Shown here in pieces: positions 9,722 to 17,573 of a stretch of DNA of 64,000 nt. Source of the DNA: Gemmatirosa kalamazoonensis (lineage in GTDB: Bacteria > Gemmatimonadota > Gemmatimonadetes > Gemmatimonadales > Gemmatimonadaceae). Made by a program: the position numbers and the translations under genes. Position 1 is the stretch's first letter. Every line of letters starts with the position of its first letter. The DNA lies in NCBI RefSeq assembly GCF_000522985.1, contig NZ_CP007128.1, positions 4,510,220-4,574,219 on the forward strand. Reading direction: 5' to 3'. Below the pieces are notes generated by a model that was not told where the DNA came from, did not search any database, and saw only the letters and a list, made by a program, of their open reading frames with translations.

Positions 9722-10861
9722 GTGTTCACCCCCATCTTCGACGAGATCCACGTCGCCGGTCTGCGCGCGCTCGTGCGCGCCGGCGCGGAGGACCGGCCGG
9801 GGGTCTATCGGATGATCGGCGCCGACGGCGACGTGATCTACGTCGGCAAGTCGAAGCGCGTGCGGAGCAGGCTGCTGAGCTACTTCCGCGGCTCGTACCC
9901 GGCCGACAAGGGCGCTCGCATCGTGCGCGAGGCGTGGACGATCGAGTGGGAGTACGTGCCGAGCGAGTTTGGTGCGCTGCTCCACGAGCTGCGGCTCATC
10001 AAGAAGCTGCGTCCGCGCTTCAACGTCATGCTGAAGCGCGACGCCGAGCATTGGGTCTTCATCCGCCTCACGCGCGGCGCGGCGCCCAAGCTCCAGGTCG
10101 TGCGCGACGGCGGCCGCGACGAGCCCGGGATGTGGTACGGCCCGTACCAGGGCTTCGACCGCGTGACCGAGGCGGTGCGCGAGCTGAGCGACGTCCTCGG
10201 CCTGCGCGACTGCGCGAACGACGTGAAGATGCGCTTCGCCGACCAGCAGGAGCTCTTCCCCGACGCGCTCGCGCAGATCGCGCCGCGCACGCCGCGCTGC
10301 ATCCGGCACGAGATCCGGAAGTGCCTCGGCCCGTGCGTCGCCGCGTGCTCGCACGACGAGTACGACGAGCGCGTGGCGCTCGCCCGCGCGTTCCTCGACG
10401 GCGTGGACGACGCGCCGATCGTGACGCTGCGCTCGCGCATGGAGGAGTGCGCCGAGGCGCTCGACTTCGAGCGCGCGGCCCTGCTCCGCGACAAGGTCCG
10501 CCGGCTGGAGGGGCTGCGCGACCAGTTCGAGCGGATGCGCTACGCCACCGAGACCCTGAGCTTCCTGTACACCGTCCCCGGGCACGGCGGCGAGGACCGC
10601 ACGTATCTCATCCGCCGCGGCCGGGTGCGCGGCGAGATGGCCGCCCCACGGCGCCCGCGCGACCGGGAGCTGGCGCGGGAGCGCGTCGCGGCGGTGTTCG
10701 ACGCACCCGAGCCGCGCGGCGCGGCGGTGTCGCCGCACGAGGTCGACGAGCTGCTGCTGCTCTCGAGCTGGTTCCGCCGTTTCCCCGACGAGCTCGCGCG
10801 CACCGCGACTCCCGAGTCGTGGCTGGCGGGCGGCCCCGCGGAGGCGATCGAGGCGGCCTAG
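9722..10861 (+). CDS. short UvrC-like GIY-YIG nuclease
   Basis: A 379-residue relative of the N-terminal half of excinuclease subunit C, comparable to Cho. A GIY-YIG domain (about 18-100, GVYRMIG and VIYVGKSKRVRSR) is followed by a cysteine cluster in the CIRHEIRKCLGPCVAAC region, like the UvrC cluster reported to bind Fe-S. A UVR motif follows (EALDFERAALLRDKVRRLE, for UvrB contact). The RNase H-like 5' nuclease and HhH domains of full UvrC are absent, so it should make at most the 3' incision. GTG 9722 is the likely start, but the frame is open upstream into the shifted fpg, which would give a 671-residue fusion. Confidence 0.8.
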   Translation: MFTPIFDEIHVAGLRALVRAGAEDRPGVYRMIGADGDVIYVGKSKRVRSRLLSYFRGSYPADKGARIVREAWTIEWEYVPSEFGALLHELRLIKKLRPRFNVMLKRDAEHWVFIRLTRGAAPKLQVVRDGGRDEPGMWYGPYQGFDRVTEAVRELSDVLGLRDCANDVKMRFADQQELFPDALAQIAPRTPRCIRHEIRKCLGPCVAACSHDEYDERVALARAFLDGVDDAPIVTLRSRMEECAEALDFERAALLRDKVRRLEGLRDQFERMRYATETLSFLYTVPGHGGEDRTYLIRRGRVRGEMAAPRRPRDRELARERVAAVFDAPEPRGAAVSPHEVDELLLLSSWFRRFPDELARTATPESWLAGGPAEAIEAA

Positions 10862-10984
10862 CCGTTGGCGCCTGTCTTGCACTTCGGGAATGAACCGGCT
10901 GGCGCCGGTCCCGCGTGCGACGTTGGCGCACCGGCCGGGGCGCCGGCTTCATCCAACCGCGATGACGCCGCAGGAGTGCGCGAT

Positions 10985-11203
10985 ATGGCCACCACTTGGC
11001 AGCCGACGACCCTCGTCCAGTGCATCAGCGTGGAGCCCTGGCTCCTCATCCCGGGCGACGACGAGCCGGGCGGGTGTCACGACCTGACGTTGGGAAAGAT
11101 CTACGAGCTGGTCGGCGTCGAGGCGGATGGCGCGTTCTATCGCATCATCGACGACTCCGACGACGACTACCTCTACCCCGCGTCGCACTTCCGCGAGGTG
11201 TGA
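10985..11203 (+). CDS. small hypothetical protein (72 aa)
   Basis: A 72-residue acidic protein, MATTWQPTTLVQCISVEPW onward, ending DDYLYPASHFREV. The layout (a hydrophobic strand, a LTLGKIYELVGVE strand pair, then FYRIIDDSDDDYLYP) looks like a compact SH3-like beta fold, but I cannot name a family. The ATG at 10985 is chosen because conserved-looking sequence starts there; the open frame extends back to 10865. It is separated from the UvrC-like gene by 123 nt without clear signals, and converges on the DUF2461 gene. Confidence 0.6.
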   Translation: MATTWQPTTLVQCISVEPWLLIPGDDEPGGCHDLTLGKIYELVGVEADGAFYRIIDDSDDDYLYPASHFREV

Positions 11204-11212
11204 CGGCCCGGC

Positions 11213-11241
11213 GCGCGACGGCGCCGCTAGCGCCGTCGCGC
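11213..11241. terminator. 12-bp perfect hairpin between convergent genes
   Basis: GCGCGACGGCGC (11213-11224) and its exact complement (11230-11241) flank a 5-nt loop. It follows the 72-aa gene and overlaps the stop codon of the convergent DUF2461 gene. There is no T-run on either strand, but it is well placed to end transcription from both sides. Confidence 0.6.
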
Positions 11242-11964
11242 TGCCTGCAGGTGCAGCGCGGCGTTGAGCCAGCGCACCAGCGGCAGGAGCAGGCGGTAGT
11301 CCGCCTCCAGCGTCTCCGGCAGCGACGCGCCTAACGTCTCCGCGTCGCGCATCTTGCGCCCGGCCGTGAACGACTGGTAGCGCAGCCACTCCGCCGCCGG
11401 GTGGTCCGCGTCGTACCCACGCGGCGTGCGCGTGAGCAGCGACTCCGCGTCGAGCGCCCCGAAGCGCTCCGCGAACGCCGGCGCGCGCACGATCCGCTCG
11501 AAGCCGCGATGGTCCGCCGCGAGCGCCTCGCGGATCATGTTGAGCGCCGGACGCGGCGGCATCCACAGCCCACCCCCCACCCAGCAGTCGGCCGGCGCGA
11601 GCTGGAAGTAGAGCCCCGCGCCGCCGTGCACCGCGGCGCTGCTCTCCCCCGCGCGCTCGCCCTGCCGCGCGCGCGACACGTCGCGGTGGAAGAACCAGCA
11701 CGCCGCGTTCGTCTTGTACGGCCGCTTGTCCTTCGAGAAGCGCACGTCGCGGTGGATGCGGAACACGCTGCGCCGCCGATCGCCCACCATCTCCGGCGCG
11801 AACTCCCCGAACCGCGCGTCCATCTCGTCGACGAGCGCGATCATCGGCGCGCGCAGGTCGTTCTCGTACGAGTCGCGATGCGCCTCGAACCACGGCTTCT
11901 CGTTGTGCTTCGCGAGGCCGCGCAGGAACGTGAATGCTCTCGAGGTGAAACCGGTGAAGGTCAT
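11227..11964 (-). CDS. DUF2461 (TIGR02453) family protein
   Basis: A 245-residue protein of the DUF2461 family, function unknown. Diagnostic stretches are FLRGLAKHNEKPWFEAHRD near the N-terminus, VFRIHRDVRFSKDKRPYKTN, and GAGLYFQLAP with GGGLWMPP in the middle. The start is the ATG at 11964, 7 nt after the stop of the upstream metallophosphoesterase, so it is the last gene of the ubiE-ubiD-ubiA-ubiX operon. No catalytic motif is evident. TTA is used once, inside a GTTAGGC word at 11329-11335 read on the plus strand as GCCTAAC. Confidence 0.88.
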   Translation of the reverse strand: MTFTGFTSRAFTFLRGLAKHNEKPWFEAHRDSYENDLRAPMIALVDEMDARFGEFAPEMVGDRRRSVFRIHRDVRFSKDKRPYKTNAACWFFHRDVSRARQGERAGESSAAVHGGAGLYFQLAPADCWVGGGLWMPPRPALNMIREALAADHRGFERIVRAPAFAERFGALDAESLLTRTPRGYDADHPAAEWLRYQSFTAGRKMRDAETLGASLPETLEADYRLLLPLVRWLNAALHLQAARRR

Positions 11965-11971
11965 GAAGCGC

Positions 11972-12436
11972 TCACGTGAGGTCCACCAGCTCCACCGCGG
12001 CCGCGCCATCCGCGATCGTTAGGCGCCCGACGCTCGGCCGGAGGTTGAACCGACGCTGCCCCGCCGCGCCGGGGTTCACGACGAGACGCCCGTCGGCGCG
12101 CGTCACGAGCTGTCGATGCGTGTGGCCGTAGACGATCACGTCGGCGGCGTACGCGGCGAGCAGCTTCTGCGGCGTCGGCGCGCCGAGCTCGTGGCCGTGG
12201 CTCACGTGGATCGACAGCCCGCCGATCGTCAGCTCCAGCGACTCCTCGAGCCGCGGGTCGACGGGATCGGTGTTGCCGAACACCGCGCGCACCGGCGCGA
12301 TCGCCTCCAGCTCCTCGAGCACGCCGTCGCCGACGTCGCCCGCATGGAGGATCAGCTCCACGCCCGCGAGCGCGTCGAACACCGACGCGCGCACCAGCCC
12401 GTGCGTGTCGGAGATGAGCCCCACGACGTGCGTCAT
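11972..12436 (-). CDS. YfcE/MJ0936-type metallophosphoesterase
   Basis: A 154-residue single-domain calcineurin-like phosphodiesterase. The metal-binding motifs are all present: SDTHG (9-13), GDV, GNTD, a lone H in HVSHGHE and GHTH near residue 104. Family members hydrolyse phosphodiesters such as 2',3'-cAMP in vitro; the physiological substrate is unknown. Its ATG overlaps the ubiX stop (ATGA), placing it in the quinone operon. GCGCCTAACGATC near its C-terminus reads as CTA ACG, an unusual Leu codon here. Confidence 0.88.
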   Translation of the reverse strand: MTHVVGLISDTHGLVRASVFDALAGVELILHAGDVGDGVLEELEAIAPVRAVFGNTDPVDPRLEESLELTIGGLSIHVSHGHELGAPTPQKLLAAYAADVIVYGHTHRQLVTRADGRLVVNPGAAGQRRFNLRPSVGRLTIADGAAAVELVDLT

Positions 12437-13056
12437 TCCGTCGCCTCGTCGCCCTCGCCCCACCGCCGTCCCACCGCGTGCTCCACGCCGAGGTGGTCGA
12501 GCACGCGCGCGACCACGAAGTCCACCAGTGCGTCGATGTCGCGCGGCCGGTGGTAGAAGCCCGGCGACGCGGGGAGCACCGTCGCGCCGGCGCGCGTCAG
12601 GCGCAGCATGTTCTCGAGGTGGATCGCGCTGAGCGGCGTCTCGCGCGGCACGAGCACCAGCGGGCGGCGCTCCTTCAGCGTCACGTCGGCCGCGCGCTCC
12701 ACGAGCGACCGCGACGTGCCCGCGGCGATCGCGGCGAGCGTGCCCATGGAGCACGGGCAGATCACCATCCCGGCCGTGCGCGCGGAGCCCGACGCCGGAC
12801 GCGCGCCGCGGTCGGTGTCGTCGAACGCCGTGATCCACGGGTCCCAGTTCGACGCGCCCACCGCGTCGCGCAACGCGTCCGACGACGCGATGTCCGACTC
12901 CGTGGCGAGCAGCCGCCACCCGTGCGAGCTGACGACGAGCCACGTCGGCCGCGACGCGGCAGCGAGCGCCTGCAGCAGCCGCACCGCGTACGGCGCGCCC
13001 GACGCGCCGGTGACGGCGACGACGACCGGGAGCGGGGACGCGCGCCGCTCGCGCAT
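12433..13056 (-). CDS. ubiX: flavin prenyltransferase UbiX
   Basis: UbiX prenylates FMN to make the cofactor (prFMN) required by UbiD decarboxylases. The 207-residue protein has the N-terminal VAVTGASGAPYAVRLL Rossmann motif, the CPCSMGTLAAIA FMN-phosphate loop and the C-terminal LVLVPRETPLSAIHLENM signature, in standard order. The gene lies between ubiA and a metallophosphoesterase and overlaps the latter. Pairing with ubiD three genes upstream in transcription order is the normal functional partnership. Confidence 0.95.
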   Translation of the reverse strand: MRERRASPLPVVVAVTGASGAPYAVRLLQALAAASRPTWLVVSSHGWRLLATESDIASSDALRDAVGASNWDPWITAFDDTDRGARPASGSARTAGMVICPCSMGTLAAIAAGTSRSLVERAADVTLKERRPLVLVPRETPLSAIHLENMLRLTRAGATVLPASPGFYHRPRDIDALVDFVVARVLDHLGVEHAVGRRWGEGDEATE

Positions 13057-13962
13057 CTACGCCGTGGCCCGCGCGACGAGCGCGAACACGAGGAACACGA
13101 TGCTGATCACGCCGTTCATCGTGAAGAACGCCGCGTCGAGGCGCGACAGGTCGTTCTCGCGCACGAGCGAGTGCTCGTAGAACAGCAGCGCCGCGACGAC
13201 CGCGACGCCGGCGAGCAGCCACCCGTGTCCCGCCGGCGCGCCGAGTGCCGCCGCGCCCAGCAGCGCCACCGCCGATGCGTGCAGCACGCGCGCGATCGCG
13301 ATCGCGCGGCGCGGGCCGAGCATCGCGGGCAGCGAGTGCAGCCCCGCCTCGCGGTCGAACGCGACGTCCTGCAGCGCATAGAACACGTCGAAGCCGCCGG
13401 CCCACGCCATCACCGCGAGCGCGAGCGAGCCGGCGAGCCACCACGGCCGCGTCCACGAGCCCGTGACGGCGAGGTAGCCGCCCACCGGCGCGATGCCGAG
13501 TCCGAGGCCCATCACGAGGTGCGACCAGCGCGTGAACCGCTTCGTGTAGCTGTAGAAGAACACCCATGCCAGCGCGAGCGGCGCGAGCGCGAGACACAGG
13601 GTGTTGAGCGCGGCCGCGGCGCCGACGAACACGAGCGACGCCACCGCCACCGCCAGCTGCGCCTCGCGCAGCGACAGCGCACCGGTGGGCAGCTCGCGCC
13701 GCGCCGTGCGCGGGTTCGCCGCGTCGACGTCGCGGTCGACGATGCGGTTGAAGCCCATGGCCGCGAAGCGCGCCGCGGTGAACGCGACCACGGTCCACAC
13801 GAGTGTGCGCGCGTCGGGCATGCGCGTCCAGCTCGCGAGCACCACGCCGACGAGCGCGAACGGCAGCGCGAACACCGTATGGGGCAGCTTCACGAAGCTC
13901 GCGTAGCGGGCGAGCTTCGACGTGCCGACGAACGTCTGTGGCTCGGCGGGTCGCGTCGTCAC
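13057..13962 (-). CDS. ubiA: UbiA-family prenyltransferase (4-hydroxybenzoate or MqnP type)
   Basis: An integral membrane enzyme of 301 residues that attaches a polyprenyl chain to an aromatic acid. The first Asp-rich motif is NRIVDRDVDAANPRTA (about 80-95) and the second is DVAFDREAG. Eight or nine hydrophobic helices are visible. The start is GTG 13962, overlapping the ubiD stop (GTGA). Because Gemmatimonadota-like bacteria use menaquinone, the enzyme could be MqnP of the futalosine pathway and not a ubiquinone enzyme. Sequence alone does not settle this. Confidence 0.88.
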   Translation of the reverse strand: MTTRPAEPQTFVGTSKLARYASFVKLPHTVFALPFALVGVVLASWTRMPDARTLVWTVVAFTAARFAAMGFNRIVDRDVDAANPRTARRELPTGALSLREAQLAVAVASLVFVGAAAALNTLCLALAPLALAWVFFYSYTKRFTRWSHLVMGLGLGIAPVGGYLAVTGSWTRPWWLAGSLALAVMAWAGGFDVFYALQDVAFDREAGLHSLPAMLGPRRAIAIARVLHASAVALLGAAALGAPAGHGWLLAGVAVVAALLFYEHSLVRENDLSRLDAAFFTMNGVISIVFLVFALVARATA

Positions 13963-15431
13963 AGGCCCAGCTCCGGCCACATCGCGTCGACGGCCGCCTT
14001 CGTCGCCTGGTCCATCTCGATGAGCGGCGGCCACGCCCGCGTGAAGCCCTCCTCCGGCAGCTTGCGCGTGCCGTCGATGCCCATCTTGCTCCCGTAGGTG
14101 AACGCGCGGCTCGCGTGATCGAGCACGTCGACTGGTCCCATGGTGAAGCGCACGTCGCGCTCCGGGTCGATGTTGTTCAGCGCCGCCCACCACGCCTGCT
14201 GGGTGTCGCGCACGTTCACGTGCTTGTCGACCACGACGAGCACCTTGGCGAGCGACATCAGCCCCTGCCCCCACAGCGCGTGCATCACCTTGTACGCCTG
14301 CCCGGGATACTGCTTGTCGATCGACACGAACACGAGGTTGTGGAACACGCCCTCGGCGGGCATGTGATAGTCCACGATCTCCGGCACCGTCATCTTGAGC
14401 AGCGGCAGGAACACGCGCTCGGTGGCGTGGCCGAGGTAGTAGTCCTCCATCGGCGGGCGGCCGACGATCGTCGTCGCGTACGTGGCGTGCTGGCGCATCG
14501 TCACCGCGGTGAGGTGCACCTGGGGGTACAGGTCCGCCTCCGAGTAGAACCCCGTGTGGTCGCCGAACGGCCCCTCCACCACGAGCGCCTCGCGCGGGTC
14601 GATGTATCCCTCGAGCACGATCTCGGCGTCCCACGGCACCTCGAGATCGTTCGTCAGCGCCTTCACCAGCTTCACCGGCTCGCGCCGCAGGAACCCGGCG
14701 AAGATGAACTCGTCCACCGCCGGCGGCAGCGGCGCGCTCGCCGAGTAGATCGACGCCGGGTCCGCGCCGACGACGATGCACACCGGCATCGTCTCGCCGC
14801 GCTCCGCCATCTCGCGCCAGTGCGCGGCGCCCACCTTGTGCCGCTGCCAGTGCATGGCGACGGTGTTCTTCGACAGCTGCTGCACGCGGTACATGCCGAC
14901 GTTGCGGATGCCGCGCGTGGGATCCTTCGAGATCACCATCGTCAGCGTCACGTACGGGCCGCCGTCGTCCGGCCAGCACGTGAGGATCGGCAGCCGGTCG
15001 AGATCGATCTCGTCGCCGCGCCACACGACCTCCCGGCACGGCGGGTTCCCGCCCTTCACGCGCGGGGGAAACTTCGACACCTCGAACAGTCGCGGCAACA
15101 TCGACAGCTTGCCGAGCAGCCCTTCGGGGACCTTGAGGTCCATGAGCTCCGTGATGCGCCGCCCGTGCTCGTCGAGCGCGTCGACGCCTAACGCGAGCGC
15201 CATGCGGCGCATGGAGCCGAACAGGTTGATCGCCACCGGGTACGGCGACCGCGTGCCGTCGCGCAGCAGCACGTGCTCGAACAGCAGCGCCTTCCCGCCC
15301 CCGGGCATCTTGGAGACGCGGTCGGTGATCTCGCAGATCTCGAGGTGGGCTTTCACCGGGCGCCGGACGCGATGCAGCTCGCCTGCCTGCTCGATCGCGG
15401 AGATGAAATCCTGGAGCGTGTCCAACGTCAC
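13959..15431 (-). CDS. ubiD: UbiD-family prFMN-dependent decarboxylase
   Basis: This enzyme decarboxylates the prenylated aromatic acid using the prenyl-FMN made by UbiX. The protein is 490 residues, the usual size. IYSASAPLPP, the acidic loop EGYIDPREALVVEGPFGDHT with catalytic Glu residues, and the C-terminal SKMGIDGTRKLPEEG are recognisable. The start is GTG 15431, overlapping the ubiE stop (GTGA); a TTG two codons later is possible. In futalosine-pathway organisms UbiD homologues (MqnL/M) do the same job for menaquinone. Confidence 0.93.
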   Translation of the reverse strand: MTLDTLQDFISAIEQAGELHRVRRPVKAHLEICEITDRVSKMPGGGKALLFEHVLLRDGTRSPYPVAINLFGSMRRMALALGVDALDEHGRRITELMDLKVPEGLLGKLSMLPRLFEVSKFPPRVKGGNPPCREVVWRGDEIDLDRLPILTCWPDDGGPYVTLTMVISKDPTRGIRNVGMYRVQQLSKNTVAMHWQRHKVGAAHWREMAERGETMPVCIVVGADPASIYSASAPLPPAVDEFIFAGFLRREPVKLVKALTNDLEVPWDAEIVLEGYIDPREALVVEGPFGDHTGFYSEADLYPQVHLTAVTMRQHATYATTIVGRPPMEDYYLGHATERVFLPLLKMTVPEIVDYHMPAEGVFHNLVFVSIDKQYPGQAYKVMHALWGQGLMSLAKVLVVVDKHVNVRDTQQAWWAALNNIDPERDVRFTMGPVDVLDHASRAFTYGSKMGIDGTRKLPEEGFTRAWPPLIEMDQATKAAVDAMWPELGL

Positions 15432-16198
15432 CGTTTCTCGCCGACGTGAATGGCCGCGATGCCTAACGAAAGGCTCTCCCAGCGGACCTGCGCGAACCCC
15501 GCGCGCGTCATGCGCGCCGCGAGCTCCTCCTCGACCGGAAAGTGCGCGACGGAGCGCGGCAGGTAGCTGTACGCGGTCTCGTGCCCGCTCACGAGCCGGC
15601 CGACGAGCGGCAGCACGTGGTGGAAGTACAGGTGGTAGCCGGCGCGCACGAGCGCGGAGCGCGGCGTCGAGAACTCGAGGATCACGAACCGCGCGCCGGG
15701 GCGGAGCACCCGCAGCACCTCGCGCAGCGCCGCGTCGAGGTCCGCCACGTTGCGGATGCCGAACGCCACGATCGCCCCCGCCAGCGCGTCGTCGGCGAGC
15801 GGCAGCGACAGCGCGTCGGCGGTCACCGGCGCGAGCCGCGATCGCGGCGCCTTCCCCGCGCCCGCGCGCAGCATCGGCTCGGCGAAGTCGGCGCCCACCA
15901 CGGTGCCGGCGAAGCCGCGCTCGCGCACGAGCATCGCCCCCACGTCCAGCGTGCCCGCGCACAGGTCGAGGTACGCGCCGGCCGGGTGCGCCCGCCACGC
16001 CAGCGCCGCGACGGCGCGCCGGCGCCAGCGCCGGTCGACGTTCAGGCTCAGGACGTGGTTCAGCAGGTCGTAGCGCGGGGCGATCTCGGAGAAGATGCGC
16101 TGCACGTACGCGCGCTTCTCCGCGCCGCCCGCCGCCGCGGCACGCGCGACGGCGTCGTCCACGGGTGGCGGCGCGGGCTCGGCGGGCATGGTAGGCAT
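15428..16198 (-). CDS. ubiE: demethylmenaquinone methyltransferase (UbiE/MenG)
   Basis: A SAM-dependent C-methyltransferase that finishes menaquinone (or ubiquinone) synthesis. At 256 residues it contains the family signatures YDLLNHVLSLNVDRRWRRRAV near the N-terminus, the SAM motif LDLCAGTLDVG, DALSLPLADDA, FGIRNVADLD and HYLYFHHVLP-like HLYFHHVLPLVG. The start is taken as ATG 16198; ATG 16189 is equally possible, since neither has a clear ribosome site. It is the promoter-proximal gene of the ubiE-ubiD-ubiA-ubiX operon and diverges from the sigma-factor gene 62 bp away. Confidence 0.93.
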   Translation of the reverse strand: MPTMPAEPAPPPVDDAVARAAAAGGAEKRAYVQRIFSEIAPRYDLLNHVLSLNVDRRWRRRAVAALAWRAHPAGAYLDLCAGTLDVGAMLVRERGFAGTVVGADFAEPMLRAGAGKAPRSRLAPVTADALSLPLADDALAGAIVAFGIRNVADLDAALREVLRVLRPGARFVILEFSTPRSALVRAGYHLYFHHVLPLVGRLVSGHETAYSYLPRSVAHFPVEEELAARMTRAGFAQVRWESLSLGIAAIHVGEKR

Positions 16199-16260
16199 CG
16201 CCGTGAAGCTACAAAGGCCCGCACTTCGGTTGTAGGTTGGGGACGCCTGCCACCGTGAGC

Positions 16261-16872
16261 ATGCCCCCGCCGCCATCCCGCCTCGAGCTCGAGAATCTTC
16301 CGGACGCCGACGTCGTACGGCTCGCGCAGGACGGGCGGGAGGCGGCGTTCCGTGAGCTCGTGCGCCGCTACGAACGGCCGGTCTTCTCGCTCGTGCACCG
16401 CATGGTGCGCGACCGCGAGGTGGCCGAGGACCTCGCGCAGGACACGTTCATCAAGGTCCTCAACCACATCGATCGGTACAGCCCGGAGTTCAAGTTCTCG
16501 AGCTGGCTGTTCAAGATCGCGAACAACGTCGCCATCGACTACCTGCGTCGGAAGAAGCTCGACACGGTGAGCATGGACGGCTCGCCGCACGCGTCGAGCG
16601 CCGCGGAGATCGAGGCCACGACGTTCGAGATCGCGGCGCAGCAGGAGACGGCGCTGGAGGAGATGGAGTCGCGCGAGCTGGGCACCGCGATCGAGCGGGC
16701 CATCGCGCGGCTGCGTCCCGAGTATCGATCGTGCATCATGCTGCGTCATGTCGAGGGGCGGTCGTACGAGGAGATCGCGGCCACGCTCGACCTCCCGCTC
16801 GGCACCGTGAAGACGTACATCCACCGAGCGCGCCACGAGCTGCGACGCGCGCTCGAGCACCTGCGATCGTGA
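16261..16872 (+). CDS. ECF (group IV) RNA polymerase sigma factor
   Basis: A 203-residue extracytoplasmic-function sigma factor. Region 2 (about 18-90) includes DREVAEDLAQDTFIKVL and FSSWLFKIANNVAIDYLRR for -10 binding. Region 4 (about 140-195) has LRPEYRSCIMLRHVEGRSYEEIA and the helix-turn-helix LPLGTVKTYIHRAR. The starts GTG 16255 and ATG 16261 are both plausible. A zinc-finger anti-sigma gene follows 112 nt downstream, then two envelope proteins, so an envelope-stress regulon is the likely setting. No clear autoregulated promoter is visible. Confidence 0.93.
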   Translation: MPPPPSRLELENLPDADVVRLAQDGREAAFRELVRRYERPVFSLVHRMVRDREVAEDLAQDTFIKVLNHIDRYSPEFKFSSWLFKIANNVAIDYLRRKKLDTVSMDGSPHASSAAEIEATTFEIAAQQETALEEMESRELGTAIERAIARLRPEYRSCIMLRHVEGRSYEEIAATLDLPLGTVKTYIHRARHELRRALEHLRS

Positions 16873-16984
16873 TCTCCGTAGAACTGCGTATTGGTGATGA
16901 AGGACACGCGCCGCTCGCGCGCGCGCGTACCGACACTGAAACTCTGCTTCGGCCCGGAGCGTACGACCCGGCACAGGAGCCATT

Positions 16985-17563
16985 GTGAACCGTCATCTAC
17001 TTCCGGACGAGATCGATCTGCTGCTCGACGGCGAAGCCGGATTCGGCGTCGCGCCGCTGAAGGCGCACGTCCGGCAGTGCCCGGAGTGCGCGGCGGAGGT
17101 CGAGGCGGCCCGCTTCGTGGTCGCGGAGCTCGAGGCGCTGCCGCATCTCGCGCCGTCGCCGCTGTTCGCGGAGCGGGTCATGGCGCAGGTCCAGGTGTTC
17201 GAGCCGTGGCACGTCGCGCTGCTCGACACGCTGCGCCGCTTCGTCCCGCAGTCGCGCCCCGCGCGTGTGCTCGCTGGGGCGGGCGCGGTCTCCGTGGCGT
17301 CCGTCCTCACGGTCGCCCTGCTCTGGCTCGGCGCCCGCCTCGACGTGCTGACCATGCTCGGCGGTACCGCCCTCGAGCGCGCCCAGGGCGCCGCCCGCGG
17401 CATCCTCGGCGACGCCGTCGCGTCGGCCCTCGGCGACCCCGCCGTCGGCCTGCTCGGCAGCGGGACGGGCGTCGCCCTCATCGCCACGACCTTCATTCTC
17501 GCGGTGATCATCGCGGCGGCCGGACTCCGGCGCGTCGCGGCCGCGGGCCGCAACCGGCAGTGA
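16985..17563 (+). CDS. zinc-finger (zf-HC2) anti-sigma factor, membrane anchored
   Basis: A 192-residue protein starting at GTG 16985. The N-terminal anti-sigma domain carries H28-x3-C32-x2-C35 (LKAHVRQCPECAAEVE), the ZAS signature. Two hydrophobic segments (about 93-117 and 163-184) anchor it in the membrane. By position it should sequester the ECF sigma factor encoded just upstream and release it on envelope stress. The region between the membrane segments is short and Ala/Gly-rich, with no sensory domain that I can name. Confidence 0.88.
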   Translation: MNRHLLPDEIDLLLDGEAGFGVAPLKAHVRQCPECAAEVEAARFVVAELEALPHLAPSPLFAERVMAQVQVFEPWHVALLDTLRRFVPQSRPARVLAGAGAVSVASVLTVALLWLGARLDVLTMLGGTALERAQGAARGILGDAVASALGDPAVGLLGSGTGVALIATTFILAVIIAAAGLRRVAAAGRNRQ

Positions 17564-17573
17564 GCTGAGCCCG

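Noticed and set aside
13057-16198. Assigning the cluster firmly to ubiquinone synthesis.
   Set aside because: UbiX/A/D/E-type enzymes also serve menaquinone synthesis, and no ubiquinone-specific hydroxylase or UbiG is visible here.
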